From UBA6522 sp965221035 (GTDB taxonomy: Bacteria; Pseudomonadota; Gammaproteobacteria; Steroidobacterales; Rariloculaceae), in NCBI GenBank assembly GCA_965221035.1, contig OZ244860.1, forward strand, positions 1,612,001-1,676,000: DNA of 64,000 nucleotides, read 5' to 3'. Position 1 is the stretch's first letter. The number at the start of each line of letters is the position of its first letter. A model generated the notes under the pieces. It was not told where the DNA came from. It saw only the letters and a program-made list of their open reading frames with translations, and searched no databases. Shown here one piece after another: positions 51,088 to 60,308 of this stretch. The position numbers were made by a program, and so were the translations under genes.

Positions 51088-52404
51088 TCACTCCACGTAG
51101 AACGGTATGTTCGCATGGCCGGCCTTGCCTTTGCTATCGTAGACATAGGCGAAAAGGCGGTAGGCGCCGGGCTGCTCCGGGGCGGTCACACGGACCTGGC
51201 TGCGGTGCGGGCCGACGATGCGGCCCGAGATCGTGTCCGGGACCTCTTCCAGATCGCCGCCTTCCTGGGTTGCTTCGCTCTCCCGCATGATCTCCCAGCG
51301 GTAAGTCAAGTCGTCCCCATCCGGGTCGGCGGCTCGCAATGACGCCTCGTACTCGACCCCGGCGTCCAGGACAACACTGTCGTTTGCGCTCCGGGCATCC
51401 AGAAACATACCCTCGACGGTCGGAGAACGGTTTTCCGGCCATTCCCCGTTCCAGATACGGTGCATCACATCCACCGCTTCAGTCTCGGTACCGTCCTCAA
51501 GGAACATCCCGTACCAAGTCGGCGTGCGCTCCTGCTTTTGGCCCCAGAGGAATACGTATGAGCCCATGATCTGCCGCGGATTCGATGCGATGGCGATCTC
51601 GTGGCTGCGCAGGTAGTTGGCTGCCTTCTCGCTGCTGCTCTGCTCGATTGGCGCCCCCCAGTCCGTCAAAGGCACTTCCCAGTGGCCTACCGCGCCCCAC
51701 TCGGTGACGAACAGTGGCGCATCCCAGTTGCTCGCCTGCAGGATGGCCGGCAGGTGGACGATGTCGCCGTACAACTGGATGCTGACGAAGTCCAGGTCCG
51801 GCGCGCGTGTCCGGATCAGGCCGGCCAGTGCCGGGCTGAAGCCGGCCAGGGCGGTGGTCACCGGATGCCGGCCGTCCACTTCGTGAATCATCCCCGCGAT
51901 GTCGTTGATCGCATCGAAGACCCGTGGATTCTCGAAGAACAGGTTGGCCTCGTTGCCGACCATCCACGCCAGCAGGGCCGGGTGATCCTTGTACTTCATC
52001 ACTTCGCCGCGGGCGTACTCAAGCTGAGCGGCCACCGCTTGCTCATCGTCGTAGTCGAAGCCGAGCCGCTCCCGGCCGATCTCTATGCACATGACAACTG
52101 TCACGCCATGCCTTGCGGCCTCATCCAGCACCTCCTGGGCCGTCGAGAAGCGGCTGTCGGTGCGCCACGTGCGGAGCGAGTTGCCGCCGTGGGCGGCAAA
52201 ATTTCCGATATCGGCGAATTCGATACCCGCGCCCCGTATGGCATAGGGTTCGCCGCCGCGCAGGAGCGTGTAACGGCCTTCGCGCAAGGCGACTTCCACT
52301 GGGACCGCTCCAAAAGCGCTGCCCTGGTCGCCAGTCAACTGCGGCTGACTCCAGGCTCCGACCGAGAACAGGGACAGCACCATGGCAATCTTGAACAGCT
52401 TCAT
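51088..52404 (-). CDS. Secreted TIM-barrel glycoside hydrolase (GH2/GH5-like)
   Basis: 438 residues from ATG 52404 (AAGGAG upstream). Signal ends SVGAWSQ. TIM-barrel active-site motifs: acid/base Glu in AWMVGNEANLF and nucleophile Glu in PLFVTEWGAVGHW, the clan-A arrangement. An Ig-like C-terminal module (EVPDTISGRIVGP to HANIPFYVE) follows. Genes of this shape are frequent in laminarin loci as beta-1,3-glucan-acting enzymes. The exact GH family is uncertain. Downstream of the MFS porter gene (89-base gap). Confidence 0.8.
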   Translation of the reverse strand: MKLFKIAMVLSLFSVGAWSQPQLTGDQGSAFGAVPVEVALREGRYTLLRGGEPYAIRGAGIEFADIGNFAAHGGNSLRTWRTDSRFSTAQEVLDEAARHGVTVVMCIEIGRERLGFDYDDEQAVAAQLEYARGEVMKYKDHPALLAWMVGNEANLFFENPRVFDAINDIAGMIHEVDGRHPVTTALAGFSPALAGLIRTRAPDLDFVSIQLYGDIVHLPAILQASNWDAPLFVTEWGAVGHWEVPLTDWGAPIEQSSSEKAANYLRSHEIAIASNPRQIMGSYVFLWGQKQERTPTWYGMFLEDGTETEAVDVMHRIWNGEWPENRSPTVEGMFLDARSANDSVVLDAGVEYEASLRAADPDGDDLTYRWEIMRESEATQEGGDLEEVPDTISGRIVGPHRSQVRVTAPEQPGAYRLFAYVYDSKGKAGHANIPFYVE

Positions 52405-52493
52405 TCCTGGGGATCTCCTTGATTTACAACCATCTTCACCCGGTCGGCCGGGGGCGGTGCCTGTTGGTCCGGGTTCAACGCGGAACTTCTGCC

Positions 52494-54065
52494 TCAAGCC
52501 TGCTGAGCCTTCACCAGCTCCGCCTGAAGTTCCTCCAGGCTGCGGCCCTTGGTCTCGGGCACCAGCCGAATCACGATCACCAGGCCGATGACCGCGAACA
52601 AGGCATAGATCAGAAATGTCAGCGAATTGCCGAGATTCTCCAGTTGCCATGGAAATACCAGTTGCACCCCGAAACTAACCGCGGAATTCACCAATCCGAC
52701 GAATGAAATGGCCAGGCCTCGAACCCGATTGGGAAACAACTCCGAAAACAGCACCCACATGACCGGGCCCAGCGATATCGCGAAACTCGCCACGAATCCG
52801 AGAATACCCGCGAGGATCAACCACGGATTCATGTCGATTGCCGCGCCGACGAGTTCCGACCGATGCTCGTCGTAGGCCTCCGGACCCACCGCTTCCACCA
52901 CCGCCTGCCTGAACGCCACGTCGCTGTCGTACGTCTCGCCGAGCAGCGTCGCCAGGGGCTCCCGCTCGACAGTCTCCGGCAGTGCCGCCACCGCCCTTTC
53001 GTCCAGCGAATAGGTCGCGGACCCGAACCCATACGAGATGACGAGCATGCAGGTTGCAATGCCGGTCAGGCCGAACATGAGCAAGGGCCTCCGTCCCAAC
53101 CGGTCGATGGTCAGGATCGCCAGCACCGTGAATACGAGGTTCACCAAGCCTACCAGGACGGCCTGCAGAGACGATGCGTCCGTGCCGATCCCTGACTGCT
53201 CGAATATCATCGGCGCATAGAAGAAAACGGAGTTGATGCCGGTAATCTGCTGCATGATGGCCACTCCAAGGCCAACCATCAGTACCAGACGCATCGCCGG
53301 GACAAACAGCTCCCTGAAGGCGGCTTTCTCCGCACGGGCGTCTGCGCCCAGGGATTCGCGTATGGCTTCAAGGCCCGCGCGAGCCTGCTCGGCATCGCTG
53401 ACCCGCTCCATGACACCCAACGCCTCGTCGTCCCTGCCCTGCATCGCGAGCCACCGTGGACTCTCCGGCACCGAGAACATCGCCAGAAAATATACGATTG
53501 CCGGGACGGCCTCCACGCCGAGCATCCAGCGCCAGTTCCAGTCCGCCAGATTGAGCGCCTGCGCCCAACCCAGATCCGACTCACCGAGTTGCAGTATGAA
53601 GTAATTGCTGGCATACGCGACCGAAATGCCGACGACGATATTGAGCTGGTTGAACGAAACCATGCGGCCGCGAATCTTCGCCGGGGCGATTTCGGCGATG
53701 TACATGGGTGCGACAATCAGTGCGGCGCCCACACCCAGTCCACCCAGCATTCGGGCGGCGACCAGCGAAATGAAGTCCGGCGCCGCAGCCGAGGCCAGGG
53801 CGGAAATTGCGAACAGCACCGCGGCGATCCGGAGAACGAGCTTGCGGCCGAGCCGGTCGCTGAGGGGACCCGCAGCCATCATGGCCAAGGTCGCGCTCAA
53901 CGTGAGAGACGCCACGGACCAACCGAGTTGGATTCGCGTCAGGCCGAATTCCGGCTCGATGAAGGACACGACACCGGATATGACCGATGCGTCGAAACCC
54001 ATCAGGAAACCGCCCAAGGCCACGATCAACGCGACCCTGACCATATGGAGCAGATTCGACTTCAT
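52494..54065 (-). CDS. MFS sugar porter (SP family)
   Basis: 523 residues with twelve predicted transmembrane helices. Sugar-porter signatures DRLGRRKLVL-type GPLSDRLGRKLVL, PESPRWLAM, TIDRLGRRPLLMFG and PETKGRSLEEL are all present. An extra soluble stretch (about residues 345-400) between helices is common in bacterial laminarin-locus porters. It should import glucose or a disaccharide released by the GH enzymes. Same operon as the GH3 gene. Confidence 0.95.
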   Translation of the reverse strand: MKSNLLHMVRVALIVALGGFLMGFDASVISGVVSFIEPEFGLTRIQLGWSVASLTLSATLAMMAAGPLSDRLGRKLVLRIAAVLFAISALASAAAPDFISLVAARMLGGLGVGAALIVAPMYIAEIAPAKIRGRMVSFNQLNIVVGISVAYASNYFILQLGESDLGWAQALNLADWNWRWMLGVEAVPAIVYFLAMFSVPESPRWLAMQGRDDEALGVMERVSDAEQARAGLEAIRESLGADARAEKAAFRELFVPAMRLVLMVGLGVAIMQQITGINSVFFYAPMIFEQSGIGTDASSLQAVLVGLVNLVFTVLAILTIDRLGRRPLLMFGLTGIATCMLVISYGFGSATYSLDERAVAALPETVEREPLATLLGETYDSDVAFRQAVVEAVGPEAYDEHRSELVGAAIDMNPWLILAGILGFVASFAISLGPVMWVLFSELFPNRVRGLAISFVGLVNSAVSFGVQLVFPWQLENLGNSLTFLIYALFAVIGLVIVIRLVPETKGRSLEELQAELVKAQQA

Positions 54066-54176
54066 GGGACGTGCCGACTGGTTATCGTACCCTGCCGCTG
54101 CTTGCCGACCGTGAGGGGAACGCCATTGGTCGCAAGCTCAAGTTCCGGTGAGTCGAATCTCATCAGGCGCGATCCA

Positions 54177-56489
54177 TCACTCGCCGACCAGTGCGAACGA
54201 CGCCCGCAACTCGGCGTCGGAACTGCCCCCGACCCAAACGTGGAACTCGCCGGCTTCCGTGATCAGTTCCATGTCCTGACCGTAAAACGCCAGGTCGGCG
54301 GCGCTCAGCTCGAAGGACACCGTGCGGCTTTCCCCCGGTTGCAGCCGAATGCGCTGGAACCCCTTTAGTTCCTTCACGGGGCGGGTCACGTCGCCCACCA
54401 GGTCCCTGACGTAAAGCTGGACGACTTCATCCGCCGCCAGATCGCCGCTGTTGGTTACCACCGCCCGGACCATCAATGAATCGCTCATCCCCACAGTGCT
54501 TCGGCTCAATTCGATGTCGGAATAGGTGAATCGCGCATACGAGAGCCCGAACCCGAAGGGAAACAGGGGCGTGTACCCCGCATCCAGGTGATGGGATGTC
54601 ATGCCGAAGGCGGCCTGCGCGCCGCGAACAGGCAGGTCGTCGATATGCACGTAGGTCTCGGGTGTCGCCGGCTTGCCGGTATTCTTGTGGGCATAATAGA
54701 TGGGAATCTGCCCGACCAGCCTGGGGAATGTCACCGGCAGTTTCCCCGACGGCGATTCAACTCCGAACAATACGTCGGCGATGGCCGGTCCGCCCATGGT
54801 ACCGGGGTGCCACGCAAAGACCAGCGCGTCGACGTGTTCCAGAATGTTGGCGACGGTCAACGGCCGCCCGGCCAGAATAAAGGCGATGACGGGCTTGCCG
54901 GCGGCCCGAAGTTCGCGCACCAGTTCGACCTGGGCGCCGGGCAAATCGATGTCGGCGCGGGAATGGGCCTCGCCCGAAAGTATGGATTCCTCGCCCAGAA
55001 ACAGGACGATGACGTCCGATGCCCGGGCGACCTCCAATGCCTCGCCAAACGCTTCAGTGTTTCGGCTGCGGCTGGTTTCAAGCGCACGCACATGGTTGAT
55101 CTCCGTACGCTCGCCCACGAACGCCCGAATCGCCTGAAGTGGTGTTTGACTCAGGCTCGGGTCGCCATCAAAAATCCAGGTCCCCAACTGCTCGTACGGA
55201 TCGTCGGACAGGGGACCCATGACGGCGATCGAGTCCAGTTCGTCGGCATCCAGCGGCAACGCGCCATTGTCGTTCTGCAGCAGCACGAGACTCTGCAACG
55301 CCGCTTCGCGGGCCACCGCGAGATGATCCTCGTTGCCCGACTCCGGAAACGCGCCAGGATCCGTGTACGGATTCTCGAACAGTCCCAGACGGAACTTGAT
55401 GCGCAGAATATCGCCGACCAGTCGATCGACTCGCTCCATCGCGATCTCTCCGTCTTCGACAAGCTGCGCCAGGTGGTCCGCATAGGTGCGGCTCACCATC
55501 TCCATGTTCACCCCGGCGGAAACCGCCTTGAGTGCCGCGTCCCGGCTGTCGGCAGCGAACCCGTGGTCCGTAAGCTGTATGATCGAGTCCCAGTCGCTGA
55601 CCACAAAGCCTCCAAATTCCCACTCGTCGCGCAGCACCTCACTCATCAGGAACCGGTTGCCGCTGGCGGGCACGCCGTCCAGATCGCTGAACGACGTCAT
55701 GAGCGTCGCAACGCCCGCATCGACCGCCGCCTTGAACGGCGGCAGGTAGACGTTTCGCAACTCGTTTTGGGGGATATTCGTGGTGTTGTAGTCCCGGCCC
55801 GCTTCGCTTGCGCCGTAGCCGGCGAAATGTTTTGCACAGGCCGCGATGGTGCCGGGCGCGGACAGGTCGTCTCCCTGGAATCCCTTGACCACGGCAACGG
55901 CGAGTCGGCTCGACAAATAAGGATCCTCACCGAAACTCTCGGCGATGCGGCCCCACCGGGGATCGCGGGAGATGTCGATCATCGGCGCGAGGGCCCAGTT
56001 GACTCCGGTCCCAGCCGCCTCCAACGCAGCGACGCGCGCGCCCCGCTCGACCAGATCCGGGTTCCATGTGGCAGCCTGTCCCAGAGGAATGGGCAGCACT
56101 GTCCTGAAACCGTGAATCACATCCCGGGCCAACAGCAGCGGAATACCTAGACGGCTGTCCTCCAGGGCGACGCGTTGCAATTCATTGGCCACGTCCGCGT
56201 CAACGACATTCAGCAGCGAGCCGATCCGACCGGCCCGAATGGCGGCTCGCATGTCCACGGAGACTTCGTTAGGGTAATGAACCTGGGCCATTTGTCCGAC
56301 CTTTTCCTGGATCGTCATCCTGCCCAAGAGTTCAGATAGCCTCGCCTCGACCGTATCTTCCGCCAATGGCGTCTGCTGTGCCATGGCGTCAAGTGGCGCA
56401 TTCATCAGGAGAACCCCCCAGAGCAATACATCTGTCAACCGAGCGCGCAAGGTGCTAAAAACGTCAGTTCCTGGCACCGGCATCGCCAC
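54177..56489 (-). CDS. Periplasmic GH3 beta-glucosidase
   Basis: 770 residues; GTG at 56489 or ATG at 56483. A signal peptide ends PLDAMAQ. GH3 layout: TIM barrel with DPRWGRIAESFGEDP and KHFAGYG, nucleophile Asp in VVSDWDSI (about residue 305), the second alpha/beta domain (FLGEESILSGEAHSR) and a fibronectin-III-like end (PVKELKGFQRI). It releases glucose from the non-reducing end of beta-glucan oligosaccharides, fitting laminarin or cellobiose breakdown. Divergent from the LacI gene. Confidence 0.95.
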   Translation of the reverse strand: MAMPVPGTDVFSTLRARLTDVLLWGVLLMNAPLDAMAQQTPLAEDTVEARLSELLGRMTIQEKVGQMAQVHYPNEVSVDMRAAIRAGRIGSLLNVVDADVANELQRVALEDSRLGIPLLLARDVIHGFRTVLPIPLGQAATWNPDLVERGARVAALEAAGTGVNWALAPMIDISRDPRWGRIAESFGEDPYLSSRLAVAVVKGFQGDDLSAPGTIAACAKHFAGYGASEAGRDYNTTNIPQNELRNVYLPPFKAAVDAGVATLMTSFSDLDGVPASGNRFLMSEVLRDEWEFGGFVVSDWDSIIQLTDHGFAADSRDAALKAVSAGVNMEMVSRTYADHLAQLVEDGEIAMERVDRLVGDILRIKFRLGLFENPYTDPGAFPESGNEDHLAVAREAALQSLVLLQNDNGALPLDADELDSIAVMGPLSDDPYEQLGTWIFDGDPSLSQTPLQAIRAFVGERTEINHVRALETSRSRNTEAFGEALEVARASDVIVLFLGEESILSGEAHSRADIDLPGAQVELVRELRAAGKPVIAFILAGRPLTVANILEHVDALVFAWHPGTMGGPAIADVLFGVESPSGKLPVTFPRLVGQIPIYYAHKNTGKPATPETYVHIDDLPVRGAQAAFGMTSHHLDAGYTPLFPFGFGLSYARFTYSDIELSRSTVGMSDSLMVRAVVTNSGDLAADEVVQLYVRDLVGDVTRPVKELKGFQRIRLQPGESRTVSFELSAADLAFYGQDMELITEAGEFHVWVGGSSDAELRASFALVGE

Positions 56490-56598
56490 TCTGGCGGACG
56501 GTAGGCGCCGACGAGCGAGGCGCCGACAACCGCATGCCGAACATCACGCGATTGCGGTAGTATGGCGAAACTAGTGAAACTCTCGCAGTCCGGGGATC

Positions 56599-57645
56599 GT
56601 GAGCAGGGCAACCATCAACAGCGTCGCGGCGCTCGCGGGCGTATCCAAGAAAACGGTCTCGCGAGTGATCAACGGCGAGCCGAGCGTACGGGACCTCACG
56701 AGAGAGCGCGTTCTCGAGGCAGTGCGCGAACTGCGCTTCCGGCCCAACACGGTCGCCCGAAGCCTCGCGGGCAAGCGGTCCTACCTCATCGGTCTGCTGT
56801 ACGACGACCCCGCCATCCATGAAAATCCCGGGTCCAGCTACATCGTTGACGTTCAGCAGGGTGTGCTGAGAACCTGCAGATCCCGAACCTACGACCTCCT
56901 GATCCATCCCTGCGACTACCGAAGCACGTCGCTTCACGATGACATCCTGGCGCTCATCGATCATTCGAAGCTCGACGGACTGATCTTGACTCCGCCGCTG
57001 TCCGACATGGGCGAAACCATTCGGGTGATACAAGCCAGGCGCACACCGGTGGTGAGGATCTCGCCGGGCGACCCGAGCGAACTGACGGCGGCGGTCAATA
57101 CCGATGACCGCGCCATATGCGCCCGAATGACAGAATTTCTTGCGTCGTTGGGACACACCCGGATCGCCTTCATCACCGGGCACCCGGACCACAAGGCGCT
57201 GATCATGCGCTACCTCGGCTATCGGGACGGCCTGGAGGAGGCTGGGCTTGCATTCGACCCTGGCATGGTCGCCGCGGGGGACAACTCGTTCGCGGCTGGA
57301 GAAGCCTGCGCGAGGGAACTTCTGACGCGAAGGCCCGCGCCCACGGCGATTTTCGCCTGCAACGACGACATGGCGGCCGGCGTGATCCGCATTGCCCACG
57401 AGATGGGGATTCAAGTGCCGGAGCACTTGTCCGTGGCGGGTTTTGACGACGCGCCCTTGGCCAGGGTCCTGTATCCGGCGCTGACAACCGTTCGCCAGCC
57501 CGTGCGGGCCATGGCGGAACGCGTGGCCGACGTGTTGATCAACCGGATGCAACAGCCGTCGGCCGGACCTACCAGATCCACTATAGCCGCCGAACTGGTC
57601 ATACGGGAATCCACCGGTCCGGCACCGCCGCGCCAACCTGGCTGA
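56599..57645 (+). CDS. LacI-family transcriptional regulator
   Basis: 348 residues, GTG start with GGGGAT upstream. N-terminal helix-turn-helix TINSVAALAGVSKKTVSRVI, hinge RPNTVARSLAG, then a periplasmic-binding-protein-like effector domain (FITGHPDHKALIMRY; FACNDDMAAGVIRIA; VAGFDDAPLARVL). It likely represses the beta-glucan genes until a glucose-oligosaccharide inducer binds. It lies between the GH3 gene (divergent) and the TonB receptor gene (convergent). Confidence 0.95.
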   Translation: MSRATINSVAALAGVSKKTVSRVINGEPSVRDLTRERVLEAVRELRFRPNTVARSLAGKRSYLIGLLYDDPAIHENPGSSYIVDVQQGVLRTCRSRTYDLLIHPCDYRSTSLHDDILALIDHSKLDGLILTPPLSDMGETIRVIQARRTPVVRISPGDPSELTAAVNTDDRAICARMTEFLASLGHTRIAFITGHPDHKALIMRYLGYRDGLEEAGLAFDPGMVAAGDNSFAAGEACARELLTRRPAPTAIFACNDDMAAGVIRIAHEMGIQVPEHLSVAGFDDAPLARVLYPALTTVRQPVRAMAERVADVLINRMQQPSAGPTRSTIAAELVIRESTGPAPPRQPG

Positions 57646-57673
57646 GGTCAAGGCGCTCAACAAGCCGGCTCGA

Positions 57674-60307
57674 TCAGGGCCTTACGTTCCAAGCGGCCCG
57701 CAATCCCCAGGTTCGCGGTGCGTTCCAGGTGAACAGGGGCGCGCCGGGCTGGTTGCTGTCGACCCAATAGGTGGGAAAACGCTCGTCAGTGGCGTTGTAG
57801 ACGAAGAACTCCACGTTCCAATGGTCCCCGGGGGCGATGTATCGAATCGTCGCATCCAGGGTCGCGAACGCGTCCCGTTTTTGAGACAGCCCCGGGATGG
57901 CGTCGAAATTGCCTTCCGTGAAGTGCATCTCGTCTTGCCAGTGAAACTTCACGTAGGGCACGACGCGCCCGCCGTTGGCAAGCCACATGTCGTGCTCGTA
58001 CGCCACGGTCGTCGACACAGGCGTGGAAAACGGCAGTTCGTTGCCCTCGATGCCCACGGCGCCCGAGCCGTCGTCCTGGGGCACGCACTCGTATTGCGGG
58101 CCGGCATCCGCGCGCTCTTCGCAAAAATAGGCTTCGCCGGCGTATCCCGGCCAGCTCCTGAACGCGGTATCGAGAATGCCGATACCACCGGTCAGCCGAC
58201 CGCTTTCGGAAACCAGCACGTTCCATTCCACCTCGATGCCTTCAATGTCGGCCGAACCCGCGTTCGATGTGACCAGGGTGCCGATATCCTGCCGGGGTTC
58301 CACCAGCGTTCCCGGCGGATTTTCGACAAAGCCCACGGTTCGGAACTGCGAAACCTGCTTGTTGGTGTAATCGGTGACAAACGCCGTCAGCACCAGGTTC
58401 ATGCGCCCGTCCAGCAACGACGCCTTGTAGCCCACTTCATAGTTGAGGACCTCCTCGGGCTCGTACGGAAAGAACTCGATGCGTCCGCAACGACAGACGT
58501 CCACACCGTCGCCGAAGGCGCCCGCCTTCGATCCGGTGGCGGCATAGGCGTACAGGAACGAATCCGCGGTTAGATCGTAATCGAGCCCGACCCGCCAGGT
58601 GCCGTCCTCGAATGCCTCCTGGTTGTCGTTGATGTCGAAGACCTGGTAGTTCGCATGCCGGTCCTGGGCACCGAAACCCTGCATCAGGTCGGCGCTGGTG
58701 TACATCGGCAACAGCAGTTCGTCACGCTCGTTGTCGTTCTGCGGATGCCCGTCGAACGGGATTCGCCCGGCGCTGAAGCTGCAGCCGCCACCTCCGTAGC
58801 AGCCGATATTGCGTCCGCCGACATCGGTCTTTACGTCCTCGTAGCTGCGGTAACCCAACGTCAGATGCCAACGGTCGGTGATATGCCAGGTGGCCTGGCC
58901 GAATATCGCATCGGACTCCAGCGTTCGCTCCGGTTGCACGAAGGAAATCCCCCCGAGTCCGCCGATGGAGCAGCAGAACGGCTGCTCGACATCGAAGGTG
59001 ATGGAATTGTCCTCCTCCAGCGAGAACAGGCCCACGATCCAGTTTACGCGGCCCGTCAGACCCTGGAATTGCAGTTCATGGGACCAGGACCTGTAGTCCG
59101 ATTCGGCTGTGGCCAGGTACAGGCTGGGCCAGGGCGAGTGACGGTTGATCCACCCGGTGGTGGCCACGGGCAAGGGACGCCATCCCATGTCACCGTCCCA
59201 CTCCTGACGTCGCTGCTGGCGGGCATGACCGTAGTTGTAAACCAGGTCCACGGAGTCGCTGATGGCGAAGTTGACGTGGCTTCGGACCGCGTCGTTGGTC
59301 ATGTCCAGCAGGCCCGGTATGTTGGGGTCCACGTAGTCGATTCCGCCACCGTTGTATTGGCAGAGCGCGGGATTGGTTTCGCAGTTCGGGGCGATGGGCC
59401 AGCCCGCGCCGTTGTCCTCGGCGGTTTCAAGGCTGATGCGCCAGTCGAAGCGCTCGGTCGGCTGCCAAAGGGCGCTGATACGACCGGCCCAGCGATCCGC
59501 ATTGCCATAATATTCGGACTCGTCCAACGGGCGGTTGCGGCGCTGGTCCATGTCCGGGATGCCGTCGGGCCCGTTGAAGCCGAAACTGCCCAGGTCCTTC
59601 GTGCCGGCATCCTGATCGGCGAACCCGTCGCGTTGCTCGGTGAAGAAGTTGCCCCGCAGCGCCACGGTGTCGCTCAGGGGCAGGTTGAGGGTGCCGAGCA
59701 CGATACGGTGATTGCGGTTGCCGATTTCCGTGCCGAGCGTGCCGAACACACCCTCCACAGACGGTCGCGCGGTGATCACGTTGACACTGCCGGCCGCGGA
59801 ATTGCGACCGAACAGCGTACCCTGCGGTCCGCGCATCACCTCGAGGCGCTCCAGGTCGAACATCAACGCCGTGGCGCCCTGGGGGCGTGGCGAATAGACG
59901 CCGTCCACATGGAAGGCGACGCTGGGGTCGCCGAGCTCCGTGAAGTTGTTGCTGTTGATTCCGCGCATGGTCATTTGCACGCCGCTGTCGGACGGCGAGA
60001 ACGCGACATCGAAGTTGGGCACCAGGTCGGCGGCATCGCGGATGTCCGTCACGCCATTGCGAGTCAGGTCTTCCTGGTCGAAGACGGAAACGGCGACCGA
60101 CGTGGTCATCAGGTTGGTCTCGATGCGAGTGGCGGTGACCACGACTTCCTCCAGCACCAGGGAGGCGGTCGATTGCTCCTGCTGAGCCGAAGCGGTCACA
60201 GGCGCCATGCCGACACCGAGGGCCACGAGCGCATACGCGATTACGCGGAGACCGAAAGCGCTGCACGCGCCAGTGATGCCGGAACCCGTAGTTACCAAGA
60301 GGTTCAT
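57674..60307 (-). CDS. TonB-dependent receptor of the beta-glucan locus
   Basis: 877 residues from ATG 60307, one base after the stop of the GH16 gene. Signal ends VTASAQ; TonB-box-like LEEVVVTATRIETN; plug DAADLVPNFDVAF, MRGINSNNF, GPQGTLFGRNSAAGSVNVI; barrel to the C-terminal WGLRAAWNVRP. It should take up oligosaccharides cut by the surface GH16 enzyme. No SusD-like partner is seen, as is usual outside Bacteroidota. Confidence 0.93.
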   Translation of the reverse strand: MNLLVTTGSGITGACSAFGLRVIAYALVALGVGMAPVTASAQQEQSTASLVLEEVVVTATRIETNLMTTSVAVSVFDQEDLTRNGVTDIRDAADLVPNFDVAFSPSDSGVQMTMRGINSNNFTELGDPSVAFHVDGVYSPRPQGATALMFDLERLEVMRGPQGTLFGRNSAAGSVNVITARPSVEGVFGTLGTEIGNRNHRIVLGTLNLPLSDTVALRGNFFTEQRDGFADQDAGTKDLGSFGFNGPDGIPDMDQRRNRPLDESEYYGNADRWAGRISALWQPTERFDWRISLETAEDNGAGWPIAPNCETNPALCQYNGGGIDYVDPNIPGLLDMTNDAVRSHVNFAISDSVDLVYNYGHARQQRRQEWDGDMGWRPLPVATTGWINRHSPWPSLYLATAESDYRSWSHELQFQGLTGRVNWIVGLFSLEEDNSITFDVEQPFCCSIGGLGGISFVQPERTLESDAIFGQATWHITDRWHLTLGYRSYEDVKTDVGGRNIGCYGGGGCSFSAGRIPFDGHPQNDNERDELLLPMYTSADLMQGFGAQDRHANYQVFDINDNQEAFEDGTWRVGLDYDLTADSFLYAYAATGSKAGAFGDGVDVCRCGRIEFFPYEPEEVLNYEVGYKASLLDGRMNLVLTAFVTDYTNKQVSQFRTVGFVENPPGTLVEPRQDIGTLVTSNAGSADIEGIEVEWNVLVSESGRLTGGIGILDTAFRSWPGYAGEAYFCEERADAGPQYECVPQDDGSGAVGIEGNELPFSTPVSTTVAYEHDMWLANGGRVVPYVKFHWQDEMHFTEGNFDAIPGLSQKRDAFATLDATIRYIAPGDHWNVEFFVYNATDERFPTYWVDSNQPGAPLFTWNAPRTWGLRAAWNVRP

Positions 60308-60308
60308 G